In this document: positions 27,874-36,730 of the stretch, piece after piece
How positions within the stretch are numbered: the stretch's first letter is position 1
How the letters are laid out: each line of letters begins with the position of its first letter
Assembly: GCA_963785745.1 (NCBI GenBank)
Contig: CAWAWR010000021.1
Location: 558,001 to 622,000, forward strand
Length of the DNA: 64,000 nucleotides
Direction of reading: 5' to 3'
From: VAZQ01 sp963785745
Lineage (GTDB): Bacteria; Pseudomonadota; Alphaproteobacteria; Rhizobiales; Xanthobacteraceae
Notes under the pieces: generated by a model
The model's input: the letters and a program-made list of their open reading frames with translations, nothing else
The model's database searches: none
Told to the model about the DNA's origin: nothing
Made by a program: the position numbers and the translations under genes

Positions 27874-29166
27874 ATGGACGACACCGTTCGCAGGATCACC
27901 GCCGAGGACATCAACCCGCGCTTCAACTGGGGCCGCGCGCTGCCGGCGCTCGGCACCATGGGCGTCGATTTCGAGGAGCGCGTGGACTACCGCCGGCTCC
28001 ATCGTTACCGGCTGTCGCGCGTGAAGATGGCGCTCGACAAGTCCGAGCTCGGCGCGCTGCTGGTGTTCGACGTCAACAACATCCGCTACATCACCTCGAC
28101 CAAGATCGGCGAGTGGGAACGCGACAAGCTCTCGCGCTGGGCGCTGCTGTCACGCACCGGCGAGCCGATCCTGTGGGACTTCGGCTCCGCCGCCGTGCAC
28201 CACAAGCTCTACACGCCCTGGCTCGCGCCGGAGAATTGCCGCGCCGGTCTCGTCGGCCTGCGCGGCACCGTGGACCCCGCGTTCGGGCTGATGAAGCGGC
28301 ACGCCGAGGAGATCGCATCGATCCTCCGTGAAGCCGGCGTCGCCGACATGCCGATCGGCGTCGACATCATCGAGCCGCCGATGATGTTCGAGCTGGAGAA
28401 GGCCGGGCTGAAGGTCAGGGACGGCCAGCAGGTGATGCTGGAGGCGCGCGAGATCAAATGCGCCGACGAGATCGCGCTGCTGAACCGCGCCGCCGCGATG
28501 GTGGACGGGGCCTATCACCTGATCCACGAGCAGCTCAAGCCCGGCGTGCGCGAGAACGACATCGTCGCCGAGGTCAACAAGTTCCTCTACACCCACGGCT
28601 CCGACGACGTGGAGGCGATCAACGCGATCTCCGGCGAGCGCTGCAATCCGCATCCGCATAACTTTACCGATCGCATGATCCGCCCGGGCGACCAGGCGTT
28701 CTTCGACATCCTGCAGAGCTTCATGGGCTACCGCACCTGCTACTACCGCACCTTCAACGTCGGCCGCGCCACGCCGGCGCAGCACGACGCCTACAAGACG
28801 GCGCGCGAGTGGCTCGACAACGCCATGGCGCGGATCAAGCCCGGCGCGGCCACCTCCGACATCTGCAGCGCGTTCCCGACCTGCGACAAGTTCGGCTTCC
28901 CCGACGAGATGTCGGCGTTCGGCTTGCAGTTCGCGCACGGCCTCGGCCTGGCGCTGCACGAGCGGCCGATCATCTCGCGCGTGGTGTCGATGGATCACCC
29001 GACCGAGATCAAGGAAGGCATGGTGTTCGCGATCGAGACCTACTGCCCCGCCACCGACGGCTATTCCGCCGCGCGCATCGAGGAAGAGGTGGTGGTGACC
29101 GACAAGGGCTGCCGCGTGATCACGCTGTTCCCTGCGGAAGAATTGCCGATCGCGAACAGGTATTGA
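27874..29166 (+). CDS. M24 (creatinase/prolidase-fold) protein with a missing metal ligand
   Basis: A 430-residue protein with a creatinase N-terminal domain (FDVNNIRYITSTKIGEWERD) and an M24 pita-bread domain (ANAISGERCNPHPHNF-type loop, FAHGLGLALHERP). Of the five usual metal ligands, Asp278 (FFDIL), His355 (AHGLG), Glu388 (AIETY) and Glu403 (ARIEEEVVV) are present, but the second Asp is replaced by Cys289 (GYRTCYYRTF). A standard dinuclear peptidase is therefore unlikely. Other M24-fold activities such as creatinase-like hydrolysis or a lyase (compare DddP) are possible. It is divergent from benzoate-CoA ligase; GGGAG lies upstream of the start. Confidence 0.85.
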   Translation: MDDTVRRITAEDINPRFNWGRALPALGTMGVDFEERVDYRRLHRYRLSRVKMALDKSELGALLVFDVNNIRYITSTKIGEWERDKLSRWALLSRTGEPILWDFGSAAVHHKLYTPWLAPENCRAGLVGLRGTVDPAFGLMKRHAEEIASILREAGVADMPIGVDIIEPPMMFELEKAGLKVRDGQQVMLEAREIKCADEIALLNRAAAMVDGAYHLIHEQLKPGVRENDIVAEVNKFLYTHGSDDVEAINAISGERCNPHPHNFTDRMIRPGDQAFFDILQSFMGYRTCYYRTFNVGRATPAQHDAYKTAREWLDNAMARIKPGAATSDICSAFPTCDKFGFPDEMSAFGLQFAHGLGLALHERPIISRVVSMDHPTEIKEGMVFAIETYCPATDGYSAARIEEEVVVTDKGCRVITLFPAEELPIANRY

Positions 29167-29169
29167 TCG

Positions 29170-29349
29170 CTACTCTGCCGTAGAGTTGCCCTGAGCGGCG
29201 GTGTCCGCCGTTTCCGTCGCCGTCCGGATGAACGCGCTGATCTCGCGCTCGATCGCGGCGAGCGTCACCAGCAATTCGTCGCTCAGGAGCAGCCGCCGTG
29301 GCGGCTCCTCATCCGGAAATTCCGAAAAATATCGCTGCCCGTCCAGCAT
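29170..29349 (-). CDS. Small acidic hypothetical protein
   Basis: About 59 residues beginning MLDGQRYFSEFPDEEPPRRL and continuing SDELLVTLAAIEREISAFIR. GGAGG lies six bases before this ATG. It is convergent with the M24 gene, with its stop three bases after that gene's stop. No family was recognised; coding potential rests on the ribosome-binding site and a sensible amphipathic sequence. Confidence 0.4.
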   Translation of the reverse strand: MLDGQRYFSEFPDEEPPRRLLLSDELLVTLAAIEREISAFIRTATETADTAAQGNSTAE

Positions 29350-29566
29350 GCGTGGCCTCCGCAAGCATCGTGGTCTCCAAACGCGCACACCGAATCAGTC
29401 TGGGCAGTGAATCAATCGGACTCATGGAGCGCAAGGATTAGCTTGGGGATACGGCCGAGAGCCGGAGCCCGGTGTGGCGATTTCATCACGTCGGATCAGG
29501 CCGTTAACGATTGGTTAACGATTGCGGCAAGGCCTGCTACCGTGCTGCGTCTCGGGAGGACATTGC

Positions 29567-30325
29567 ATGCCATCAAGAACCTTCGCTGTCGCCGCGCTGG
29601 CGTTATCGCTCATCAACGGCGCTGCTTCGGCCGCCGAAATCCGGGTGATCTGCGCCGGCGGGATCACCCCGGTGGTCACCGCGCTGTCAGGCGAATTCGA
29701 GCGGACGAGCGGCCACAAGCTGGTCTTCACCTTCGTCTCCGGTCCGGTGGTGCAGCGCGAAATCGAGAAGGGCACGAGCTTTGACGTCGCCATCTCGCAG
29801 CCCGAGGTGATCGAGACGCTGATCAAGTCCGGCAAGATCGCAGCGGCCTCGCGCGCCGACATCGCCCGCACCGGCGTGGGCGTCTCGGTGCGCGCGGGCG
29901 CGCCGCGGCCGGACATCGGCACCGTCGACGCCTTCCGCCGCACGCTGCTCGATGCGAGGTCGATCGCCCACTCCAGGGAAGGCGCGAGCGGCGTCTATTT
30001 CATGGGCCTGCTCGACCGCCTCGGCATCGCCGCGCAGGTGAAGCCGAAGCTGATCGGCTCGCCGGCGGGCCCGGGCGGGCTGGTTTCGCCGGTGCTGAAG
30101 GGCGAAGCGGAGATGGTGGTCGGCACCGCGTCCGCGATCATGGAGCCGGGCCTCGAACTGGTCGGGCCGATCCCGGACGAGCTGCAGAACTGGACCGCCT
30201 TCACCGCCGGCATCGCCACCGCGTCGAAGGATCCGGCCGCCGCGCAGGCGCTGGTCCGCTTCCTGACCGCGCCGGGCGCGGTCGCGGCGATCAAAGCAAA
30301 GGGCATGGAGCCGCTCGGCAAGTAG
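29567..30325 (+). CDS. ModA-like extracellular solute-binding protein
   Basis: A 252-residue exported binding protein, paralogous to those at 11342 and 32119. Signal peptide PSRTFAVAALALSLINGAAS; mature motifs AEIRVICAGGITPVVTALSG, FERTSGHKLVFTFVSGP and VRAGAPRPDIGTVDAFR. GGGAGGA precedes the ATG. It is followed in the same direction by a double-SnoaL exported protein. No transporter membrane component is nearby. Confidence 0.82.
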   Translation: MPSRTFAVAALALSLINGAASAAEIRVICAGGITPVVTALSGEFERTSGHKLVFTFVSGPVVQREIEKGTSFDVAISQPEVIETLIKSGKIAAASRADIARTGVGVSVRAGAPRPDIGTVDAFRRTLLDARSIAHSREGASGVYFMGLLDRLGIAAQVKPKLIGSPAGPGGLVSPVLKGEAEMVVGTASAIMEPGLELVGPIPDELQNWTAFTAGIATASKDPAAAQALVRFLTAPGAVAAIKAKGMEPLGK

Positions 30326-30397
30326 GTGGCTGGAACAGGACGGGCATCCGGTTCACACTCGTTCGACGTCAAAAAAGAAAACGCGAGGGAGGATTGC

Positions 30398-31429
30398 ATG
30401 CTGACCCGCCGTGGAATGCTCACTGGCGCAGCCGGAGCCGGCCTGATGCTGGCCGATGGTGCGCGCTTCGCCGCCGCGCAAGGTTCGCAACAGGGGTCGC
30501 AGCGCGAGCGCAACAAGGCCGCGGTGCTTGGCTTCAAGGAGGCGCAGAAGCTCGGCAAGTCGGTGAAGGAGGTCGAGGCGGAATTCATGACGCCCAACTA
30601 CCGGCGCCACCGCGGCGGCATGTTTCATCTCGCCGCCAATGCTCAGGGCCAGGGCTTCCCCGGCGCCGGCGACTATCTGCGCGGCGCCTTCCCGGACCGG
30701 GTCGATAAGCCGGTGGAGATCATCGCCGAGGGCGACATGGTCGGGTTCCTGTTCAAGATCACCGGCACCCACAAAGGCAACCTGTTCGGCATTCCGGCGA
30801 CCGGCAAGGCCATCGACGTCTACGAGGTCGGCATCTTCCGCCTGACTGACGGCAAGATCGCCGAGGCCTGGTTCATGGCCGACGAGGTGGCGCTGCTGCG
30901 CCAGATCGGCGCGGCGCTTCCGGCGCGCAAGGACGGCAAACGGATCGTGCCGCCGGTGACCGGCGAAGGCGAGGACGCCAATGCCGTGATCAAGCGGCTC
31001 GAAGCCGGATCGCTCGCGACCGTCGAGGACCGCAACAGGCTCCTGGTGGTGCGCTCCAAGGGTTCGGCGCCGCCCAAGGACGCGCGCAGCGCGGACTTCC
31101 GCCAGCGGCGCGCCGGATTCCAGAACCTCCGCGAGTTCGGCGAACGGCGCGGCGCCCCCGGCGAGACCGTCACCGCGGCGATGCCGGAACGGCGCGACCC
31201 GATCGACGGGCTCATGGCCGAGGGCGACAAGGTGTGGATGCGGTTCAAGCTCGCCGCGGTGCACTCGAAGCCGCTCTACAGCCTGCCGCCGACCGGACGG
31301 CGGGTCGAGGCGGCGGAGATCGGCATCGCGCAGATCGTCGACGGCAAGTGGAAGGATGCCTGGTATTTCGGCGACGAGCTCGGGCTGTTGCTGCAGCTCG
31401 GCTACGCGGACGAGGTGCTCAAATCGTAG
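30398..31429 (+). CDS. Exported protein with two SnoaL-like domains
   Basis: A 343-residue protein with a twin-arginine-like signal (MLTRRGMLTGAAGAGLML) and two SnoaL/NTF2-like halves. The internal duplication is visible: IIAEGDMVGFLFKITGTHKG with GIPATGKAIDVYEVGIFRL in the first half, and LMAEGDKVWMRFKLAAVHSK with LPPTGRRVEAAEIGIAQIVD in the second. SnoaL relatives include polyketide cyclases and dehydratases that act on small ring compounds. It lies 72 bases after a ModA-like gene, an arrangement repeated at 32119-34123. Confidence 0.75.
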   Translation: MLTRRGMLTGAAGAGLMLADGARFAAAQGSQQGSQRERNKAAVLGFKEAQKLGKSVKEVEAEFMTPNYRRHRGGMFHLAANAQGQGFPGAGDYLRGAFPDRVDKPVEIIAEGDMVGFLFKITGTHKGNLFGIPATGKAIDVYEVGIFRLTDGKIAEAWFMADEVALLRQIGAALPARKDGKRIVPPVTGEGEDANAVIKRLEAGSLATVEDRNRLLVVRSKGSAPPKDARSADFRQRRAGFQNLREFGERRGAPGETVTAAMPERRDPIDGLMAEGDKVWMRFKLAAVHSKPLYSLPPTGRRVEAAEIGIAQIVDGKWKDAWYFGDELGLLLQLGYADEVLKS

Positions 31430-31441
31430 CGGCCATCATCG

Positions 31442-31870
31442 CTATGGCCGCTGGCCCACGGTGCCCTCTTCGCGCTGCTGGGGGATGAGCGTGAAGAACT
31501 CGGTCGGCATCGACCGTTCGAGACCGTTGACGGTGTAAACGCCGACCACGACGATCCGCATCACGTCGAACGTCGCCTCAGCGTTCTTGACCGTGCCCGC
31601 GACGCCCGCGCGCCGATAGGCGGCAGTGGCGATGAGGCAGGCGTCCACGGTCTTGTTCTCTTCGTTGACTGCGTCGATCGCCGCTTCGGCGCTGCCGGAT
31701 TTTTCGTCGAGCAGGGTAACGAACCGCTCGACCTGCTGCTGGGTGTCGCAGATCAGGTTGGTGTCGATCTCGATGCGGTCTTGTCCCTGCCCTTGGCTCT
31801 GCGGCTCTTGCGCCTGCGCCGGGAGTGCAAGCGCCAAAGTTAGGCATGCGATGCGCGCGATGAAATGCAT
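31442..31870 (-). CDS. Hypothetical exported protein
   Basis: The start at 31870 gives the signal peptide MHFIARIACLTLALALPAQA followed by a short Gln-rich linker and IEIDTNLICDTQQQVERFVT, then VNEENKTVDACLIATAAYRR. Two cysteines (ICDT, DACL) could pair in the periplasm. 142 residues. It matches a conserved but uncharacterised rhizobial type, recognised only by general pattern. Convergent with the double-SnoaL gene. Confidence 0.6.
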   Translation of the reverse strand: MHFIARIACLTLALALPAQAQEPQSQGQGQDRIEIDTNLICDTQQQVERFVTLLDEKSGSAEAAIDAVNEENKTVDACLIATAAYRRAGVAGTVKNAEATFDVMRIVVVGVYTVNGLERSMPTEFFTLIPQQREEGTVGQRP

Positions 31871-32118
31871 GGGCACGAAAGTACATGGGGGGCCTCCATG
31901 ATGGGCCGCGGAATCGTGCGGCGCCCGAAGCCGGGCAATGACGGACCTTTGAGGAACAACGACAGACGCGCCAAAAGGTTGCCGCGAAGTGCAAAAGTCA
32001 TTCCTGCGCGCCGGCGCCGGTTTCCGTGGGAATTGAGGAGAGTTTGTCGTCAAAGCTGCGGCGGGAGTAAGATTGCAGAGCGTCAGGCTATCAGGCCTGT
32101 GTCCGACCGGGGGGAACC

Positions 32119-32872
32119 ATGAAGCTTGCGGCTGTTCTTGCGTCAGCGCTCGCGATCGTGGGCGTGTGTGGATCTGCCTTCCCGGTGACGGCCGCGGACA
32201 TCACGCTGATTGCCTCCAACGCCATCAACGTCATCCTCGACGAGGTTGTCCCGCAATTCGAACGCGAGAGCGGCCACAAGGTCACGATGCGGCTCGGCGT
32301 TGCCTCGGCGCTTCCGCAAGCAGATCGAGGACGGCGCGACATTCGATGTCGCGATCCTGGTCGGCAATCTCGACGGCCTGGTGAAGCAAGGCCGCATCGC
32401 CGCCAATACAACGGCTGCGCTCGGCCGCAGCGGCTATGGTCTTGCGGTGCGCGCGGGCGCGCCCAAGCCCGATATCGGCACGACCGAGGCGTTCAAGCGC
32501 ACCCTGCTCGATGCAAAATCGATCGGCTATACCGAGGGCGGCGGCAGCGGCGCCTACTTCGTGAAATTGATCGAGCGGCTCGGCATCACCGAAGCGGTGA
32601 AGCCGAAGCTCCGGCCGGGCGTGAACATGCAGGGTGCCGTTGCGCGCGGAGAGATCGAAATGACGGTGAACGGGATCGTGCCGATATTGCGGGCGCCCGG
32701 GATCCAACTTGCAGGACCGCTGCCCCCGGAGTTGCAGAGCTACAGCACCTTCTTCGCCGGCGCCAGCTCAGTGACCAACGACAAAAACGCCGCAACGGCA
32801 TTGTTGAGATTCCTCCTCACACCACAAGTGATTGCAGTCTTCAAGCAGCGCGGCGTCGAGCCGATGCCGTAG
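32119..32872 (+). CDS. ModA-like extracellular solute-binding protein, one frameshift
   Basis: Third paralogue of this type. The N-terminus (KLAAVLASALAIVGVCGSAF signal, then ADITLIASNAINVILDEVVP and FERESGHKVTMRLG) is in frame +1; the rest (KQIEDGATFDVAILVGNLDG, VRAGAPKPDIGTTEAFKR, EGGGSGAYFVKLIERLG) is in frame +2. The shift is near 32325, in the ALPQADRG/RFRKQIED overlap. Repaired length is about 250 residues. Confidence 0.8.
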
Positions 32873-33201
32873 ATTGATTTGCAGTGGCTTGTTGGGTCCG
32901 AAAACAAAAAGCACGATCGGCCCGCCCGGGGGGAGCGCCAGGCGAGCCGATCGACGACGAGCGCTAAGGAACCGGGGAGCGGCGCGTCGCTTTCTAACGA
33001 CCTCGTCAGGACGTTACGCAGAGTGAGACGCACGGCAAGACCGTTGCGTTCAACGCCGGACCGCGACGAAACCACTTTCCGGCGCGACGAAACGCATACG
33101 AAACATTCATAGCGACGAAAGTCGAATGTTGCGCCATTTCGAGACTGTTCCACACCCGCAAGAATGGCTACCGTTGACGAACTAGACTAAAGGAGAATGC
33201 C
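32873..33201. other. Intergenic region with a strong hairpin
   Basis: About 330 bases without a convincing gene. An inverted repeat with 13-base arms and one mismatch lies at 32914-32926 and 32941-32953 (CGATCGGCCCGCC / GGCGAGCCGATCG) but has no T-run, so it could be a Rho-independent-like hairpin or a protein-binding site. A GACGAAAC/ACGAAAG-like short repeat appears around 33060-33125. The last 30 bases carry the AAGGAGAA ribosome-binding site of the next gene. Confidence 0.4.
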
Positions 33202-34123
33202 TTGCCGAAATCGCCGACCAAAAAGGCCAGCGCGCCGAAACGCGTCAGGAAGGCAACCTCGAAGGCCAAGTCAGCAGTCGCAACATCACACCGCGCCGCC
33301 GGCGGACGCCGCAGCGCCAAGCAATCCGTCCTGGGCGCGGCGCGGGCGCTGCAAGCCGCGATCCGCAGCGGCGATGCGGCGGCGGCCGAAAAATTTCTGG
33401 CGCGCGATTTCAGCTTCATCGACGCAGCCGGACACGTGCATTCGCGCCGCAGCGTGCTCAACGCGCTCAAGGCGAGCCCGCGCGGCGCCGGGGCACAGCT
33501 CAAGGTGCGCACCTATGGCGGCGTGGCCCTCATCACCGGCAGCTACAAGTCGGGGCAGGCCGGCGAGCGCAGCGACCTGTTCGCGCTCGACGTCTGGATC
33601 GAGGACGACGGCAAATGGAAGGCGCTGATCCACCACAACAACGTGCTGGCGCGGCCGGACGCGCCTTCGGCGCATGCGCAGGCGGCGCCGAGGCCGATGG
33701 ACGCGCCGCCGCCGCGCTGCGTCAATCCGCTGGAAGTGGTGCCCTACAAGCCGCGATTGGCAGCCGAGCGCGACATCATCGCCGCGTTCCAGGCGCTCGA
33801 GCTTGCGGTCACCCGCAATGATCCCGACGCGTGGCGCAACCATGTCGCCGACGAGTTTGTCGTCACCCGCACGCGCCAGCATCCGACCGACAAGGCCGCG
33901 CGCATGGCGTTCATGGAGACGCAACGCGCGATCAACGCCGAGACCTTCGTCGCCGAGGTCGTCTACTCTGAAATTCTGGGTGCTCGGCGATGCGGCGGTC
34001 ATGCGCGCCGACCACGCCATGCCCGGCAACCGCCGGCCGCCCTATCGCGCCACCCGGCTGTGGGTGAAGCGCGACGGCCACTGGCAGATGGCGATCAGCC
34101 AGCAGACGACCATCCAGCCGTGA
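33202..34123 (+). CDS. Protein with two SnoaL/DUF4440-like domains and a basic N-terminus, one frameshift
   Basis: Starts with TTG, preceded by AAAGGAGAA. The first 40 residues are Lys/Arg-rich (SPTKKASAPKRVRKATSKAK), with no signal peptide. Two NTF2-like halves follow: ALQAAIRSGDAAAAEKFLAR with LDVWIEDDGKWKALIHHN, then QALELAVTRNDPDAWRNHVA. The frame breaks near 33972; the true end is KFWVLGDAAVMRADHAMPGN then WQMAISQQTTIQP in frame +2, stopping at 34123. Without this repair the open frame runs on into the next gene and makes a false 675-residue fusion. Confidence 0.7.
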
Positions 34124-34206
34124 GGCGATTTGCTGCAGCCGCAGAGCGATCCTGCGTCTGGCATCATCACGGCCAACAACACCAACAACGAGGTACGGGA
34201 GAGCGA

Positions 34207-35229
34207 ATGTTCAAGCCGATTGCCAAGGCCGCCATCACCTTTTCAATGCTCGCCCTCGCGTCGGCCGCCGTCCAGGCGCAGACGCCGGCCGAATTCTTCA
34301 AGGGCAAGCAGGTCAGTCTCTATATCGGCTTCTCGGCCGGCGGCACCTACGACCTCTACGGCCGCGTGGTCGCGCGCCACCTCGGCAAGCATATCCCCGG
34401 CAACCCGACCGTCGTGCCGAAGAATATGGAAGGCGCCGGCTCGATCCGGCTCACCAATTTCATGTATGCGTCGGCGCCGAAGGACGGCACCGCGCTCGCC
34501 ACCATGGGGCGCGGCGGCGCCTTCGGGCCGCTGTTCGGCATGAAGGGCGCGCAATTCGAGGCCGAGCGGTTCCTCTGGCTCGGCAGCGCCAATGACGAGG
34601 TGAGCCTGTGCGCGTCGTGGCACCTGTCCGGCGTCAAGAGCTTCGACGATGTCCGCCGGCGCGAGCTGATCATCGCCGCCACCGGGCCGGGCGACGAGAG
34701 CCAGACCGTGCCGAAGCTGCTCAACGCGGTGGTTGGCTCGAAGTTCAAAGTGATCGGCGGCTATCCCGGCTCGAACGAGATGACCATCTCGATCGAGCGC
34801 GGCGAGACGCAGGGACGCTGCGCGTTCTCCTGGGCCAGCATGAAGAGCGTTCACCGCCAGTGGCTCGACGAGAAGAAGCTCAACATCCTGGTGCAGCTCT
34901 CCTACCAGAAGCATCCCGAATTGCCGGACGTGCCGCTCGCCGGCGACCTCGCCAAGACCCAGGAAGAAAAGCAGATGATCAATCTGCTGGCGGCGCGGCA
35001 GGTGATGGGCCGCCCGTTCTTCTCGACGCCCGACGTGCCGGCCGACCGCGCGGCGGCGCTGCGCAAGGCGTTCCTCGACACGCTCAACGATCCGGAATTC
35101 CTCGCCGAGGCCGAGAAGCTCAAGCTCGAGATCACGCCGGTGTCGGGCGAGCGCGTGCAGGACATCGTGCGCGACCTCTATGCGACGCCGCGCGCGGTGG
35201 TCGACCGGGCGGCGGAATTCGTGAAGTAG
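34207..35229 (+). CDS. Bug-type periplasmic solute receptor (divergent subgroup)
   Basis: A 340-residue exported protein: signal FKPIAKAAITFSMLALASAA, mature AEFFKGKQVSLYIGFSAGGT, then PGNPTVVPKNMEGAGSIRLT and GRPFFSTPDVPADRAAALRK. The NMEGAGS and FSAGGTYD motifs place it in a divergent Bug/TTT-receptor subgroup. It is about two-thirds identical by eye to the next gene, so the two are tandem paralogues. GGGAG precedes the ATG. No transporter membrane subunits are nearby. Confidence 0.88.
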   Translation: MFKPIAKAAITFSMLALASAAVQAQTPAEFFKGKQVSLYIGFSAGGTYDLYGRVVARHLGKHIPGNPTVVPKNMEGAGSIRLTNFMYASAPKDGTALATMGRGGAFGPLFGMKGAQFEAERFLWLGSANDEVSLCASWHLSGVKSFDDVRRRELIIAATGPGDESQTVPKLLNAVVGSKFKVIGGYPGSNEMTISIERGETQGRCAFSWASMKSVHRQWLDEKKLNILVQLSYQKHPELPDVPLAGDLAKTQEEKQMINLLAARQVMGRPFFSTPDVPADRAAALRKAFLDTLNDPEFLAEAEKLKLEITPVSGERVQDIVRDLYATPRAVVDRAAEFVK

Positions 35230-35269
35230 CGCCAGCCAAGGTCTATTGATGGTGAAACGCTTCTATCAA

Positions 35270-35359
35270 CGTCATGGCCGGGCTTGTCCCGGCCATCCAC
35301 GTCTTGCGTTGTTTCGAGGCCGCAAGACGTGGATGCCCGGCATGAAGCCGGGCATGACG
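35270..35359. repeat. Intergenic palindrome, CATGGCCGGGC/GCCCGGCATG family, copy 2
   Basis: Arms CGTCATGGCCGGGC...GCCCGGCCATCCACGTC-like and AAGACGTGGATGCCCGGC...GGGCATGACG. It is the same family as 14178-14265 with the arms in swapped order. Its right edge runs into the start of the next gene: the last ATG of the repeat (35354) is the best available start codon. Confidence 0.8.
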
Positions 35360-36379
35360 ACGGAGAGATGGTGGCCCACGGTCTGCACACTGGCGCTTGC
35401 TGTACTTTGTTCGTCACCCGCCGCGGCGCAGACGCCCGCGGAGTTCTACAAGGGCAAGCAGGTCAGCATCTATGTCGGCTTCACCGCCGGCGGCACCTAC
35501 GACCTCTACGCCCGCGTGCTCGCGCGCCATATCGGCCGGCACATCCCGGGCAATCCGAGCGTCGTGCCGCGCAACATGGAAGGTGCCGGATCGCTGCGGC
35601 TCGCGAACTACATCGACCAGGTCGCGCCGCGCGACGGCACGGCGATCGCGACCATCGGGCGCTCGACCGTCGCCGGCCCGTTGTTCGGCCATCCGTCCGC
35701 GCAGTTCGACCCGCGCCGCTTCTCGTGGCTCGGCAGCACTAACGACGAAGTGAGCATCTGCGCCGCCTGGCACACCTCGGGCATCACGCGCTTCGACGAC
35801 CTCAAGGCCAAGGAATATGCCTTCGGCGCCACCGGACCGACCGAAGAAGCCGTGCAGATCTACAAGACGATGAATGCGCTGCTCGGAACCAAGGTACGCA
35901 CCGTTTCCGGCTATCCCGGCGGCAACCAGATCAGCCTCGCGATGGAGCGCGGCGAGATCCACGGCCGCTGCTCGATTTCCTGGTCGAGCATCAAGGCGAG
36001 CCTGCCGCACTGGATCGAAGAGAAGAAATTCGTGCCGCTGTTGCAGGTGGCGTCCGCCAAGCACGCCGACCTGCCGGACGTTCCGCTGCTGATGGACCTC
36101 GCCCCCGATGACGAGGCGCGGCACATCTTCCGGTTCCTGATCGCGCGCCAGGTGATGGGCCGTCCGTTCTTTTCGACGCCCGACGTGCCGGCGGATCGCG
36201 CGGCGGCGCTGCGCAAGGCGTTCATCGATACCCTCAACGATCCGGAATTCCTCGCCGAGGCCGACAAGGCGAAGCTCGAGATCAATCCGGTCACCGCCGC
36301 GCGGGTCGAGGATCTGCTGCGCGAACTCTACGCGGTGCCGGCCGACATCACGAAGAAAGCGGCGGTGTTGTTCAATTGA
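35354..36379 (+). CDS. Bug-type periplasmic solute receptor (divergent subgroup)
   Basis: A 341-residue protein paralogous to the preceding gene: AEFYKGKQVSIYVGFTAGGT, PGNPSVVPRNMEGAGSLRLA and GRPFFSTPDVPADRAAALRK. Signal peptide TTERWWPTVCTLALAVLCSS. The longer open frame upstream encodes only palindrome sequence, so the start is placed at the ATG at 35354, the repeat's own edge. A better-placed GGAGAG-ATG pair exists two bases out of frame (35368), so a small indel here is possible. Confidence 0.82.
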   Translation: MTTERWWPTVCTLALAVLCSSPAAAQTPAEFYKGKQVSIYVGFTAGGTYDLYARVLARHIGRHIPGNPSVVPRNMEGAGSLRLANYIDQVAPRDGTAIATIGRSTVAGPLFGHPSAQFDPRRFSWLGSTNDEVSICAAWHTSGITRFDDLKAKEYAFGATGPTEEAVQIYKTMNALLGTKVRTVSGYPGGNQISLAMERGEIHGRCSISWSSIKASLPHWIEEKKFVPLLQVASAKHADLPDVPLLMDLAPDDEARHIFRFLIARQVMGRPFFSTPDVPADRAAALRKAFIDTLNDPEFLAEADKAKLEINPVTAARVEDLLRELYAVPADITKKAAVLFN

Positions 36380-36385
36380 GGCGCT

Positions 36386-36428
36386 GTCATTCCGGGGCCG
36401 GCCGAAGGCCGGAGCCCGGAATCCATAG
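36386..36428. repeat. Left half of a GTCATTCCGGGGC palindrome
   Basis: GTCATTCCGGGGCCGGCCGA then AGGCCGGAGCCCGGAATCCA. This is the left half of the same palindrome seen whole at 56782-56880. The complementary right half is at 36731-36763, with the GIY-YIG gene between them. Confidence 0.75.
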
Positions 36429-36436
36429 CCACGATC

Positions 36437-36718
36437 CTATCGAGTGATCGAGTCGTAGAGGTCTTCCCAATTCGGATTGTCACGCTCGATCAGGTTGATC
36501 TTCCAGTCGCGCCGCCACTTCTTCAGTTCTTTTTCCCTCGTGATGGCGTTCGTCGGATCGTCGTAGCATTCAAACCAGACAAGACGATGGATGCCGTATT
36601 GAGACGTGAAGCCGCGGACAACATCATTCTTGTGCTCATAGACGCGCCGCACGAGGTCGCGCGTGACGCCGATGTAGAGCGTTCCATGCTTGCGGCTGGC
36701 AAGGACGTGTATATGCAG
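36437..36718 (-). CDS. GIY-YIG endonuclease domain protein inside a palindromic repeat
   Basis: A small UPF0213/YhbQ-type GIY-YIG domain: IHVLASRKHGTLYIGVTRDL then VRRVYEHKNDVVRGFTSQYG, HRLVWFECYDDPTNAITREK and KKWRRDWKINLIERDNPNWE. The strict ATG at codon 23 would remove the catalytic YIG strand, so the functional frame must begin upstream. An in-frame CTG at 36718 is the first plausible start and no ATG is seen, so the gene may be damaged or use a weak start. The usual first-strand tyrosine appears as His (IHVLAS). The gene lies exactly between two halves of a palindrome. The family nicks or cleaves DNA. Confidence 0.75.
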   Translation of the reverse strand: MHIHVLASRKHGTLYIGVTRDLVRRVYEHKNDVVRGFTSQYGIHRLVWFECYDDPTNAITREKELKKWRRDWKINLIERDNPNWEDLYDSITR

Positions 36719-36730
36719 ACGGGGTTGATC

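Noticed and set aside
32914..32953. Rho-independent terminator after the third ModA-like gene
   Set aside because: The stem is convincing, but no T-run follows on either strand, so it is reported only as a hairpin.
33202..35229. A 675-residue open frame joining a SnoaL-like protein to a Bug receptor
   Set aside because: The fusion exists only because of an indel near 33972. The true end of the first protein (MAISQQTTIQP) is in another frame, and the Bug protein has its own ribosome-binding site and signal peptide.
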